Shown: piece after piece, positions 25,201 to 33,205 of the stretch
Layout: each line of letters opens with the position of its first letter
Position numbering within the stretch: position 1 is the first letter of the stretch
Assembly (NCBI RefSeq): GCF_900142185.1
Contig: NZ_FQZZ01000004.1
Coordinates: 248,001 to 312,000 of the forward strand
DNA length: 64,000 nucleotides
Origin: Lutimaribacter pacificus
GTDB taxonomy: Bacteria > Pseudomonadota > Alphaproteobacteria > Rhodobacterales > Rhodobacteraceae
Direction: 5' to 3'
Translations under genes and position numbers: made by a program
The notes under the pieces: generated by a model
What the model was told of the DNA's origin: nothing
Database searches by the model: none
Seen by the model: only the letters and a program-made list of their open reading frames with translations

Positions 25201-25995
25201 ATGAGTCAGACACCCCGATCCCACGGCCGGAAATCCATCGCCGCCTCGCTCAAACCCCGCGACCTGATGGAGGAAACCCGCCTCGCCCGCGCCTGGACGG
25301 CGCAGGTCATCACGCTGGTCCCGCAGGCCTTCCCCGGCGTGCTGGGCGAAAGCCTGACCGGCAAGGCGCTCAAGGAAGGGCTCTGGCAGCTCGAAACCGT
25401 CGACCTGCGCGATTTCGGCGAAGGCAAACACCGCAATGTCGACGACACGCCGGCGGGCGGCGGCGCGGGCATGGTGCTGCGCGCCGACGTGATGGGCCGC
25501 GCCATCGATCATGCGCTCGGGCGCAATCCCGGCCCGCTGGTCTATCTCTCGCCGCGCGGGCGGCGCTTCGATCAGCAGATGGCACGCGACTGGGCCGCGC
25601 TGCCGGGCGTCACCCTGATCTGCGGCCGGTTCGAAGGGCTCGACCAGCGCGTGATAGACCATTACCGCATCGCCGAGGTCAGCCTGGGCGATTTCGTCCT
25701 GACCGGGGGCGAGATCGCGGCCCAGGCCATGCTGGACGCCACCGTGCGCCTGTTGCCCGGCGTGCTGGGCAATGCCGACAGCACCGCCGAGGAAAGCCAT
25801 TCCGACGGGTTGCTGGAACACCCGCAATACACCCGCCCCGCCGAATGGCAGGGCCTGCCGATCCCCGAGGTTCTGATGTCGGGCCATCACGGCGAGATCG
25901 CGAAATGGCGCCGGCGAATGGCCGAGGATCTGACCCGCCAGCGGCGCCCCGATCTCTGGGCCGCCTATAAGGACCGGACCGGGGACAAGGGCTGA
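25201..25995 (+). CDS. trmD: tRNA (guanine-N1)-methyltransferase
   Basis: TrmD methylates G37 of tRNAs with S-adenosylmethionine, preventing frameshifts. The 264-residue product has the trefoil-knot SPOUT signatures: LVYLSPRGRRFDQQMA, LICGRFEGLDQRVIDHY, VSLGDFVLTGGEIAAQAMLDA, and ESHSDGLLEHPQYTRP. The N-terminus is ~20 residues longer than the usual start near AWTAQVITLVPQAFPG. ATG 25201 lacks a good ribosome site and ATG 25267 is an alternative. Confidence 0.95.
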   Translation: MSQTPRSHGRKSIAASLKPRDLMEETRLARAWTAQVITLVPQAFPGVLGESLTGKALKEGLWQLETVDLRDFGEGKHRNVDDTPAGGGAGMVLRADVMGRAIDHALGRNPGPLVYLSPRGRRFDQQMARDWAALPGVTLICGRFEGLDQRVIDHYRIAEVSLGDFVLTGGEIAAQAMLDATVRLLPGVLGNADSTAEESHSDGLLEHPQYTRPAEWQGLPIPEVLMSGHHGEIAKWRRRMAEDLTRQRRPDLWAAYKDRTGDKG

Positions 25996-26003
25996 GCCCC
26001 CGC

Positions 26004-26050
26004 CTTCATCGTTCCCCAAATACTCCCGCCGGAGGCATCCGCCGCTTCGG
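26004..26050 (-). repeat. dispersed Rhodobacteraceae intergenic repeat, copy 1
   Basis: Just after trmD lies CTTCATC...CCAAATACTCC followed by CGCCGGAGG. The minus strand reads as the GGAGTATTT...GATGAAG element found again at 28064-28091, in variant form at 33138-33170, and as an inverted pair at 36078-36134. All copies are close to the ends of genes. Confidence 0.5.
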
Positions 26051-26084
26051 CACGGCACCCGCCCCCACGGATGGCGCACGGGCC

Positions 26085-26113
26085 TTGCCACATGCCGGAA
26101 TACCCCCTATACA
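26085..26113 (+). promoter_or_regulatory. rplS promoter candidate
   Basis: TTGCCA (26085-26090) and TATACA (26108-26113) are separated by 17 bp. The predicted start is near 26120, giving a ~210-nt leader before rplS and placing a terminator-like hairpin right at the 5' end of the transcript. Confidence 0.5.
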
Positions 26114-26125
26114 CCGCCCGTCCGC

Positions 26126-26152
26126 GGCCCGATCCGAGTCGCCGGGCCTTTT
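26126..26152 (+). terminator. terminator/attenuator hairpin in the rplS leader
   Basis: GGCCCG (26126-26131) pairs with CGGGCC (26143-26148) around an 11-nt loop, followed by four T residues. It may terminate trmD transcripts, or act as an early attenuator for the rplS transcript starting near 26120. Confidence 0.5.
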
Positions 26153-26331
26153 CGTGTTTTGCGCCTGCCGCTTTCTTCGGCGCCGGGCCACCGCGCGGAA
26201 CGACGCAACAAAGCAATGACGGCCTGATCTCTGGCGGGCGGCACATGGCCGGACCCGGAAGAAGACCAAGAGCTCTGAGGGCGCGAGACACCTTTGCGGA
26301 CCAAACCGCAAGCAGATCAGGAGAAGGTCAG

Positions 26332-26715
26332 ATGGATCTGATCAGACAGCTCGAGGCGGAACAGATCGCCTCGCTGGGGAAAACCATCCCCGATTTCAAG
26401 GCCGGCGACACCATTCGCGTCGGCTACAAGGTGACCGAGGGCACCCGCACCCGCGTGCAGAACTACGAAGGCGTGTGCATCAGCCGCAAGGGCGGCGAAG
26501 GCATCGGCGCATCCTTCACCGTGCGCAAGATCTCCTTCGGCGAAGGCGTGGAACGCGTGTTCCCGCTCTATTCGACCAACATCGAACATATCGAGGTGGT
26601 GCGCCGTGGCCGCGTCCGCCGTGCCAAGCTCTACTACCTGCGCTCGCGCCGCGGCAAATCGGCCCGTATCGCGGAAGTGTCCAACTACAAGCCGAAGTCC
26701 GGCGCCGAAGCATAA
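26332..26715 (+). CDS. rplS: 50S ribosomal protein L19
   Basis: The 127-residue product has the L19 pattern: [44 protein letters not shown] (shortened), [21 protein letters not shown] and [19 protein letters not shown]19 sits at the 30S-50S interface. ATG 26332 follows AGGAGAAGG. A leader of ~210 nt with a hairpin precedes it, and rpmE follows 11 bp later. Confidence 0.97.
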   Translation: MDLIRQLEAEQIASLGKTIPDFKAGDTIRVGYKVTEGTRTRVQNYEGVCISRKGGEGIGASFTVRKISFGEGVERVFPLYSTNIEHIEVVRRGRVRRAKLYYLRSRRGKSARIAEVSNYKPKSGAEA

Positions 26716-26726
26716 GGACCGACGAG

Positions 26727-26948
26727 ATGAAAAAAGATACCCATCCCGATTACCACTTCATCGACGTCAAGATGACCGACGGCACCATCGTCCAGATGCG
26801 TTCGACCTGGGGCGCCGAGGGCGACACCCTGTCGCTCGACATCGACCCGACGGTGCACCCGGCCTGGACCGGCGGCTCCTCGCGCCTGATGGATGCCGGC
26901 GGCCGCGTGTCGAAGTTCAAGAACAAATATGCCGGCCTGGGCTTCTGA
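26727..26948 (+). CDS. rpmE: 50S ribosomal protein L31
   Basis: The 73-residue product has the L31 features [31 protein letters not shown] and [15 protein letters not shown]. It contains no cysteines, so it is the zinc-independent (C-minus) type. It is cotranscribed with rplS and ends at an excellent terminator. Confidence 0.96.
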   Translation: MKKDTHPDYHFIDVKMTDGTIVQMRSTWGAEGDTLSLDIDPTVHPAWTGGSSRLMDAGGRVSKFKNKYAGLGF

Positions 26949-26973
26949 TCCCACGCCACATGCAGACATGGAA

Positions 26974-26999
26974 ACGCCGCCCTTCGGGGGCGGCGTTTT
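26974..26999 (+). terminator. Rho-independent terminator after rpmE
   Basis: A CGCCGCCC / GGGCGGCG stem (26975-26982 with 26988-26995) with a TTCGG loop is followed by four T residues (26996-26999). It ends the rplS-rpmE transcript. Confidence 0.85.
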
Positions 27000-27085
27000 C
27001 GTTTCCGACGCCCCGTGCACGCTTCCCCCTTCCATATTTCTGCAACAGATGCGAAAGCAGCGCGCGATAACCGGCGATCCGTGCT

Positions 27086-27113
27086 TTGCAAAATGCCCCT
27101 GACACCATATCCT
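27086..27113 (+). promoter_or_regulatory. mipZ promoter candidate
   Basis: TTGCAA (27086-27091), a 16-bp spacer and TATCCT (27108-27113) lie ~47 bp upstream of the mipZ start. The match is moderate. Confidence 0.3.
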
Positions 27114-27159
27114 GTGGGGCAATTGCGACGCGCGGCAAGATAAAGGGGCAAGGGCAGGC

Positions 27160-27969
27160 ATGGCGCATATCATCGTGGTCGGCAACGAAAAGGGCGGCGC
27201 GGGCAAATCCACCGTGTCGATGCATGTGGCGACGGCACTGGCGCGGATGGGCCACAAGGTCGGCGCGCTCGACCTGGATCTGCGGCAGAAAACCTTTGGA
27301 CGCTATGCCAACAACCGCAAGACCTTTTGCGAAACGCAGGGGATCGCGCTGCCCTCGGCCGAGTATCGTGACCTGCCCGAGGTCGACCAGGCGGCGCTGC
27401 GGCCCGGCGAAAACCCCTATGACCAGCGCCTTGCGGCGGCCGTGGCCGGGCTGGAGCGGGACAAGGAGTTCATCCTGATCGACTGCCCCGGCTCGCACAC
27501 ACGGCTCAGCCAGGTGGCGCATTCGCTGGCCGACACGCTGATCACGCCGCTGAACGACAGCTTCATCGACTTCGACCTGCTGGCCCATGTCGACAGCGAC
27601 GGGCTGAAGATCATCGGCCCCTCGGTCTATTCCGAGATGGTGTGGAACGCGCGGCAGTTGCGCGCGCAGGCCGGGCTGAAACCGATCGACTGGGTGGTGC
27701 TGCGCAACCGCGTGGGCGCGCAGCAGATGGTCAACAAGGAAAAGATGGGCAAGGCGCTGGACAACCTGGCCAGGCGCATCGGCTTCCGCGTCGCGCCGGG
27801 CTTCAACGAGCGGGTGATTTTCCGCGAGCTGTTTCCGCGCGGGCTGACCCTGCTGGACCTGCGCGATATCGGGGTCAAGCAGCTCAATATCTCGAACGTC
27901 GCGGCCCGGCAGGAATTGCGCGACCTGATGAAGGCGCTGAACCTGCCCGGCGTCACGGTGGATTTCTGA
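27160..27969 (+). CDS. mipZ: division plane positioning ATPase MipZ
   Basis: MipZ is the ParA-like ATPase of alphaproteobacteria. It forms polar gradients with ParB and blocks FtsZ assembly away from midcell. The 269-residue product has the deviant Walker A NEKGGAGKSTVSMH, switch-region LDLDLRQKTFGRYANNR (DLDLRQ is characteristic of MipZ), ILIDCPGSHTRLSQVAHSLAD and the conserved FIDFDLLAHVD. It is the last gene of this housekeeping block and is monocistronic after the rpmE terminator. Confidence 0.95.
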   Translation: MAHIIVVGNEKGGAGKSTVSMHVATALARMGHKVGALDLDLRQKTFGRYANNRKTFCETQGIALPSAEYRDLPEVDQAALRPGENPYDQRLAAAVAGLERDKEFILIDCPGSHTRLSQVAHSLADTLITPLNDSFIDFDLLAHVDSDGLKIIGPSVYSEMVWNARQLRAQAGLKPIDWVVLRNRVGAQQMVNKEKMGKALDNLARRIGFRVAPGFNERVIFRELFPRGLTLLDLRDIGVKQLNISNVAARQELRDLMKALNLPGVTVDF

Positions 27970-28063
27970 CACCGCAGCGGTGACGATTGGGCGCGCTGCC
28001 CGTTCGGTCCTTGAAACGTCCACTGGACGTTTCATCGCGCTATCGCGCGAACCGCGCCCTCAC

Positions 28064-28091
28064 CCCCCGGAGTATTTCAGGCAAGATGAAG
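28064..28091 (+). repeat. dispersed intergenic repeat, copy 2
   Basis: CCCCCGGAGTATTTCAGGCA followed by AGATGAAG is the reverse complement of the element at 26004-26050. It sits between the convergent ends of mipZ and the EamA transporter gene. Confidence 0.55.
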
Positions 28092-28092
28092 A

Positions 28093-28953
28093 TCAGGCGC
28101 GGCGGCGCGTCAGGGCGACCGCGTTCGAGATCGCCAGCGCGCCGATCACCACCGCCCCGCCCAGCAGCGCATATGGGCCGGGGTCTTCTCCGATGACCGC
28201 CCAGGCCAGCAGCGGCGCAAGGACCGATTCCAGCAGGATCAACAGCCCCACCTCGGCCGAGGGGATGTAGCGCGGGCCAAGCGCCAGCCCAATCGAGCTG
28301 CCCGCGATGAAGGCGCCGTGGAACAACACCAGCGGCCATTGTCCACCGGGGATGCTGAAGGGCGCGATGAAGGGCAGCAGCAACAGGCTGGCGCCCAGGT
28401 ATCCGACGGGCACGGCGGCCACCATCGACACGCTGCGCACCTTGCGCGCCGCCGTCAGCCCCGCCGCGAACAGCGCCGCAACGCCCAGCGCCGTCAGGTC
28501 ACCCGTCCAGTGCGCACCCCGCGTTTCGCCCGATCCATAGGCCAGGATGCCCAGCCCCGCGGCCACGGCCAGCATGGTCAGCACCATGCGGCGCGATATG
28601 CCCTCGCCCAGGAACACCCATGAATAGATCGCGGCGAATACCGGCAAGGCGGCGATGATGAACACGACATTGGCCACCGATGTCAGGCTGACCGCCAGCG
28701 GAAACAGCACCCCCGCACCGCCCACCGCGATCACGTAGATCAGGCCGTAGACCCCCGTGCCCGGCAGCGCGCGATAGGGCCGTGTGCCCTGCCAGACCAG
28801 CACGCCCAGCAGGATCAGCACACCCGACAGCGCGTTGCGCCAGAACGCGATGACCAGCGCGTCGGCCTCGATCAGCCGCACGAACAGCGAATCCGGCACG
28901 ACGCACAGAACGCCGAGCGCAGTGATGGTCAGGCCCTTGACTTGATCCGACAT
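28093..28953 (-). CDS. EamA-type (DMT) transporter
   Basis: The 286-residue inner-membrane protein has ten hydrophobic segments in two EamA repeats (FWRNALSGVLILLGVLVW; ANVVFIIAALPVFAAIYSW; VGLLILLESVLAPLLAWAVIGE). It ends in ALTRRRA. The SLTSVANVVFIIAALPVFAA and LLILLESVLAPLLA motifs are typical of metabolite exporters. It stands alone, convergent with mipZ and tail-to-head with the MarR gene 43 bp away on the same strand. Substrate unknown. Confidence 0.85.
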   Translation of the reverse strand: MSDQVKGLTITALGVLCVVPDSLFVRLIEADALVIAFWRNALSGVLILLGVLVWQGTRPYRALPGTGVYGLIYVIAVGGAGVLFPLAVSLTSVANVVFIIAALPVFAAIYSWVFLGEGISRRMVLTMLAVAAGLGILAYGSGETRGAHWTGDLTALGVAALFAAGLTAARKVRSVSMVAAVPVGYLGASLLLLPFIAPFSIPGGQWPLVLFHGAFIAGSSIGLALGPRYIPSAEVGLLILLESVLAPLLAWAVIGEDPGPYALLGGAVVIGALAISNAVALTRRRA

Positions 28954-28996
28954 GGCCGCATCTGGCGTTCCGGCGGGCCAAATGTAAAGCGGGTTT

Positions 28997-29431
28997 TCAC
29001 CCCCCTTGCGCCAGCTTGCGCAGCGCCTGCCGCAGCACCGCGTTTTCCCGGTCGGTCAGTTTTTCCGACAGCCCGGCATCGTAACGCATGGCGATGGCGC
29101 GCAGATCACGATACGCCTTCTGGCCCTGTGCCGTCAGGTCCAGCCATTCCATCCGCCGGTTGTTGTCGTCCGTGGTGCGGGTCAGGAACCGCCGTTCGGC
29201 CAGCTTCTGCACCGCGCGGCTGATCTTGGTCTTGTGCATCTTCGATCGCCGGCCGATCTCCCTTGCGCTCATCCGGCCATAGATGCCCAGATGGAACAGC
29301 ACCCGCCATTCGGTCCGCAACATGCCATAGCGGTCCTTGTAAACCTTCTGGAACTCCAGGCTGCTGGCCTCGGCCGCCTGGTTCAGCAGGTAGGGCAGGA
29401 AATCCTGCAGGTCGAAATCGTCTTGCGCCAT
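28997..29431 (-). CDS. MarR-family regulator of the homogentisate operon
   Basis: The 144-residue winged-helix protein has the MarR core: YGMLRTEWRVLFHLGIYG, MSAREIGRRSKMHKTKISRAV (shortened), RRFLTRTTDDNNRRMEWLDLT. It is divergent from hmgA. A copy of an 18-bp site lies 22 bp before its own ATG, and a near-identical copy lies 29 bp before hmgA. It is therefore very probably an autoregulating repressor of hmgA-DUF2783, responding to homogentisate or an intermediate. Confidence 0.88.
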   Translation of the reverse strand: MAQDDFDLQDFLPYLLNQAAEASSLEFQKVYKDRYGMLRTEWRVLFHLGIYGRMSAREIGRRSKMHKTKISRAVQKLAERRFLTRTTDDNNRRMEWLDLTAQGQKAYRDLRAIAMRYDAGLSEKLTDRENAVLRQALRKLAQGG

Positions 29432-29452
29432 GCCGGGCACCTCCGGCCACAG

Positions 29453-29470
29453 GTTACATATACAACCGTT
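29453..29470. promoter_or_regulatory. MarR operator candidate, marR side
   Basis: The 18-bp sequence GTTACATATACAACCGTT matches the site at 29583-29600 at 15 of 18 positions. It lies immediately upstream of the marR start. Confidence 0.55.
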
Positions 29471-29582
29471 TTGGGCGCAACGGCTTTCCGGGCCCGCGCG
29501 CAAGCCCCGGCGATTCGTGGTAGGATTGCCCCAACGGCCGGATACGACCCCCGCCATCACAATCTGCGGAGAGGCGTTGTTA

Positions 29583-29600
29583 GTTACAAAATCAACCGTT
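29583..29600. promoter_or_regulatory. MarR operator candidate, hmgA side
   Basis: GTTACAAAATCAACCGTT is the second copy of the 18-bp element. It is embedded in AGTTA...TAACT ends (29582-29604), 29 bp upstream of hmgA. Confidence 0.55.
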
Positions 29601-29629
29601 AACTCCGCAACAAAACTGGAGGAAATGCA

Positions 29630-30985
29630 ATGAATCAGCAAACCAAATCGCACGGGCTGGTCCAGGCCCCGACACCCGTCGGCACCACGCCGGGCTACAT
29701 GCCCGGTTTCGCCAACGATTTCGAAACCGAGGCGCTGCCGGGCGCGCTGCCGCAGGGCATGAACAGCCCGCAGAAATGCAACTATGGCCTCTATGGCGAA
29801 CAGTTGTCGGGCACCGCCTTTACCGCCAACCCGCCGGAACGCACCTGGACCTATCGCATCAGGCCCAGCGTCAAGCATTCGCACCGCTATACCAAGATCG
29901 ACCTGCCGCACTGGAAATCCGCGCCCAATGTCGACCCGGACGTGATCAGCCTGGGCCAGTACCGCTGGGACCCGGTCCCGCATACCGACGAGGGCCTGAC
30001 ATGGCTGACGGGGATGCGCACCATGACCACGGCGGGCGACGTGAACACGCAGGTGGGCATGGCCAGCCATATCTACCTGATCACCGAATCGATGAAGGAC
30101 GAATATTTCTTTTCCGCCGACAGCGAATTGCTGGTCGTCCCGCAAGAGGGCCGGCTGCGCTTTGCCACCGAGCTGGGGATCATCGACCTCGAGCCCAAGG
30201 AAATCGCCATCATCCCGCGCGGCCTCGTCTACCGCGTCGAGGTGCTGGAAGGGCCCTGCCGCGGTTTCGTCTGCGAAAACTACGGCCAGAAGTTCGAGCT
30301 GCCGGGCCGCGGCCCGATCGGCGCCAACTGCCTGGCCAACCCGCGCGACTTCAAGGCGCCGGTGGCCGCCTACGAGGATCGCGAGGTGCCCTCGACCCTG
30401 ACCGTCAAATGGTGCGGGCAGTTCCACCGCACCGAGATCGGGCAATCGCCGCTCGACGTGGTGGCGTGGCACGGCAATTACGCGCCCTACAAATACGACC
30501 TGCGCACCTATTGCCCGGTCGGCGCGATCCTGTTCGATCACCCCGATCCTTCGATCTTTACCGTGCTGACCGCCCCCTCGGGCGTACCGGGCACCGCGAA
30601 TATCGATTTCGTGCTGTTCCGCGAACGCTGGATGGTGGCCGAGGACACGTTCCGCCCGCCCTGGTATCACAAGAACATCATGTCCGAGCTGATGGGCAAC
30701 ATCTATGGCCAGTATGACGCCAAGCCGCAGGGCTTCGTCCCCGGCGGCATGTCGCTGCACAACATGATGCTGCCGCACGGTCCCGACAAGAACGCGTTCG
30801 AGGGCGCGTCGAATGCCGATCTCAAGGCCGAAAAGCTCGACAACACCATGTCGTTCATGTTCGAAACCCGCTTCCCGCAGCACCTGACGTCCTTTGCCGC
30901 GAACGAGGCGCCGCTGCAGGACGATTACATCGACTGCTGGACCGATCTCGAAAAGAAATTCGACGGCACGCCCGGCCGGAAATGA
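29630..30985 (+). CDS. hmgA: homogentisate 1,2-dioxygenase
   Basis: This Fe(II) enzyme opens the homogentisate ring to maleylacetoacetate, the central step of Tyr/Phe catabolism. The 451-residue product has the start motif [19 protein letters not shown] and core [18 protein letters not shown]. The iron-ligand pattern is His347 and Glu353 in [10 protein letters not shown] plus His383 in MLPHGPD, with the same spacing (6 and 30) as in the human enzyme. ATG 29630 follows a TGGAGGAAA ribosome site. The stop overlaps the next small gene by four bases. First gene of hmgA-microprotein-maiA-fahA-MBL-hydroxylase-DUF2783. Confidence 0.97.
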   Translation: MNQQTKSHGLVQAPTPVGTTPGYMPGFANDFETEALPGALPQGMNSPQKCNYGLYGEQLSGTAFTANPPERTWTYRIRPSVKHSHRYTKIDLPHWKSAPNVDPDVISLGQYRWDPVPHTDEGLTWLTGMRTMTTAGDVNTQVGMASHIYLITESMKDEYFFSADSELLVVPQEGRLRFATELGIIDLEPKEIAIIPRGLVYRVEVLEGPCRGFVCENYGQKFELPGRGPIGANCLANPRDFKAPVAAYEDREVPSTLTVKWCGQFHRTEIGQSPLDVVAWHGNYAPYKYDLRTYCPVGAILFDHPDPSIFTVLTAPSGVPGTANIDFVLFRERWMVAEDTFRPPWYHKNIMSELMGNIYGQYDAKPQGFVPGGMSLHNMMLPHGPDKNAFEGASNADLKAEKLDNTMSFMFETRFPQHLTSFAANEAPLQDDYIDCWTDLEKKFDGTPGRK

Positions 30986-31164
30986 ACGACGGCGCCATCG
31001 TCCTTCTGGTCCTTGCGGTGGCCGTCGCGGCCATCGCGATGCGCAACCGCAAGGGCCGTCCGCCCCGCCACCGACACGGTGACGGGTGGACGGGCGGCCA
31101 CTATGGGCATAGCGATGGGGATGGCGGCGGCCCCGGCGGCTCGGATGCCGGCGGCGATGACTGA
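30982..31164 (+). CDS. 60-residue membrane microprotein in the homogentisate operon
   Basis: The frame starts at an ATG overlapping the hmgA stop (ATGA) and ends 20 bp before maiA. It encodes one N-terminal transmembrane helix ([17 protein letters not shown]), a basic stretch ([12 protein letters not shown]) and a Gly/Asp/His-rich tail ending GGSDAGGDD. Translational coupling and the clean membrane-plus-tail design argue for a real gene. I do not know its function. Confidence 0.6.
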   Translation: MNDGAIVLLVLAVAVAAIAMRNRKGRPPRHRHGDGWTGGHYGHSDGDGGGPGGSDAGGDD

Positions 31165-31184
31165 CCGCAATCCGGGGAGGATAC

Positions 31185-31823
31185 ATGAAACTCTACAGCT
31201 ACTGGCGCTCGACCACATCGGTGCGCGTGCGCATCGCCCTGAACCTCAAGGGCGTGGCCTATGACATCGAAACCATCGACCTGCCCAAGGGCGAGCAAAA
31301 GGCCGACAGCTATGCCGCGCTGAACCCGATGAAGGGCGTGCCGACGCTGGTGCTGGATGACGGCACCGCGCTGACGCAGTCGATGGCGATCCTCGATTAC
31401 ATCGACACGGTCTGGCCCGAACCCCCGCTTTACCCCGCCGATCCCAGGGAACGCGCGCTGGTGGATGCCGCGGCCCACGCCATCGCGCTGGACATCCACC
31501 CGGTCAACAACCTCAAGGTTCTGGGCTATCTCAAGGGCACGCTGGGCCACAGCCAGGACGAAACCGTCGACTGGATGCGCCACTGGATGCACGAAGGGTT
31601 CACCGCCTTCCAGCAGCTTATCCGGCCCGGCACGCCCTTCTGCTTCGGCGATACGATCGGCATGGCCGACCTCTGCCTCGTGGGCCAGATGGTCAACGCC
31701 CGCCGCTGGGGGCTGGACCTTGCGCCCTTTGCCCGGCTGGTCGAAATCGACGCCCGCGCCCGCGAACGCGACGCGGTGCAGCGCGGGATGCCGGAAAACC
31801 AGCCCGACGCACAGCCCACCTGA
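31185..31823 (+). CDS. maiA: maleylacetoacetate isomerase (zeta-class GST)
   Basis: This glutathione-dependent enzyme isomerises maleylacetoacetate to fumarylacetoacetate. The 212-residue product has the zeta motif region YWRSTTSVRVRIALNLKGV. The first Ser is kept, but the classical SSC cysteine is replaced by Thr, as in some bacterial members. NPMKGVPTLVLDDG and DIHPVNNLKVLGYL follow. It lies between hmgA and fahA, the exact pathway order. A GGGGAGG ribosome site precedes the ATG. Confidence 0.94.
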   Translation: MKLYSYWRSTTSVRVRIALNLKGVAYDIETIDLPKGEQKADSYAALNPMKGVPTLVLDDGTALTQSMAILDYIDTVWPEPPLYPADPRERALVDAAAHAIALDIHPVNNLKVLGYLKGTLGHSQDETVDWMRHWMHEGFTAFQQLIRPGTPFCFGDTIGMADLCLVGQMVNARRWGLDLAPFARLVEIDARARERDAVQRGMPENQPDAQPT

Positions 31824-31856
31824 AACGCGAACGAACACAGACGAACAGGACACCAA

Positions 31857-33113
31857 ATGCCATTGATGAAAAGCTGGGTCGAAACGGCCAACGCACCCGA
31901 CCATCCCTTTCCGCTGAACAACCTGCCTTACGGCGTGTTTTCCGTGGGCGATGCCGATCCGCGCTGCGGCGTGGCCATCGGCGACATGATCCTCGATTGC
32001 CGCGAGGCGGAAGAGGCCGGCCTGATCGACATGGGCACCGGCCCGCTGTTCGACGTGCCGTTCTGGAACGAGGTGATGGAGGAAGGCCCGGATCTCTGGG
32101 CGAAACTCCGCGCCCGCCTGACCCAGCTGCTGGCCGAAGGGGCCGCCGATCAGGCGCAGGCCGAAAAGCTGCTGGTGCCCGCCGCCGACGCGGTGATGCA
32201 CCTGCCCTTCCTCGTCGCCGAATACACCGATTTCTACGCCGGCAAGCACCACGCCTTCAACGTGGGCACGATGTTCCGCGGCCCGGAAAACGCGCTGCCG
32301 CCGAACTGGCTGCATATCCCCATCGGCTATAACGGCCGCGCCTCCTCGGTCGTGGTGTCCGGCACGCCGGTGCGCCGCCCCTGGGGGCAGCTGAAATCGC
32401 CCGACCACGACAAGCCCGCCTTCATGCCCTGCCGCCGGTTCGACCTGGAACTGGAAATGGGCGCGATCGTCGGCACCGGCAGCGACGGCCCGGTCACGGT
32501 GGACGAGGCCGACGAGATGATCTTTGGCTACGTGCTGCTGAACGACTGGTCGGCGCGCGACATCCAGGCATGGGAATACCAGCCGCTCGGCCCGTTCCAG
32601 GCCAAGGCGACCGCCACCACCATCAGCCCGTGGATCGTGACGAAGGCGGCGCTGGACCCCTTCCGCACAAACTGCCCCGAACGCGAGGTCGAACTGCTGC
32701 CGCACCTGAAAGACACCGGCCCGATGCTCTATGACATCGACCTCAGCGTCAGCCTCGCGCCCGAGGGCAAGCCCGCCACCGTGATCTCGAACACCAATTA
32801 CAACGAGATGTATTACAGCGCGGCGCAGCAACTGGCCCATCACACCACCAGCGGCTGCCCGATGAACCCCGGCGACCTGCTGGGCTCGGGCACCGTGTCG
32901 GGGCCGGAAAAGGGCAATCGCGGCTCGCTGCTGGAACTCAGCTGGGGCGGGAAGGAACCGCTGACGCTGGACAGCGGCGAACAACGCGCGTTCCTCGAAG
33001 ACGGCGACACGCTCACCCTGCACGGCGCGGCGCATGGCGACGGCTACACCATCGGCTTCGGCGCCTGCGTGGGCCAGGTGCTGCCGGCCCTGGAAGACCC
33101 CTACGAACGATAA
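31857..33113 (+). CDS. fahA: fumarylacetoacetase
   Basis: This hydrolase splits fumarylacetoacetate to fumarate and acetoacetate, the last step. The 418-residue protein has the N-terminal SH3-like domain (SWVETANAPDHPFPLNNLPYG, shortened) and the FAH catalytic fold. Metal and catalytic residues lie in EYTDFYAGKHHAFNVG, FDLELEMGAIVG and LLNDWSARDIQAWEYQPLG. ATG 31857 is used; ATG 31866 is three codons later. Confidence 0.96.
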   Translation: MPLMKSWVETANAPDHPFPLNNLPYGVFSVGDADPRCGVAIGDMILDCREAEEAGLIDMGTGPLFDVPFWNEVMEEGPDLWAKLRARLTQLLAEGAADQAQAEKLLVPAADAVMHLPFLVAEYTDFYAGKHHAFNVGTMFRGPENALPPNWLHIPIGYNGRASSVVVSGTPVRRPWGQLKSPDHDKPAFMPCRRFDLELEMGAIVGTGSDGPVTVDEADEMIFGYVLLNDWSARDIQAWEYQPLGPFQAKATATTISPWIVTKAALDPFRTNCPEREVELLPHLKDTGPMLYDIDLSVSLAPEGKPATVISNTNYNEMYYSAAQQLAHHTTSGCPMNPGDLLGSGTVSGPEKGNRGSLLELSWGGKEPLTLDSGEQRAFLEDGDTLTLHGAAHGDGYTIGFGACVGQVLPALEDPYER

Positions 33114-33137
33114 GGGCGCCCTCCCGCCCTTCCTCTC

Positions 33138-33170
33138 TCTTCAAATATCCCCGCCGGAGGCTCCGACAGC
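33138..33170 (-). repeat. variant of the dispersed intergenic repeat, copy 3
   Basis: TCTTCAAATATCCCCGCCGGAGG resembles copy 1 (CCAAATACTCCCGCCGGAGG) with a changed core. It lies in the fahA-MBL gap and is followed by a GGAG/CTCC mini-hairpin. Confidence 0.4.
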
Positions 33171-33205
33171 AGCCAGAGGCGGCACCGACGAAAAGGAACA
33201 GACAC

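Noticed and set aside
31101-33035. 644-codon minus-strand open frame
   Set aside because: It is antisense to maiA and fahA, which are complete and in pathway order.
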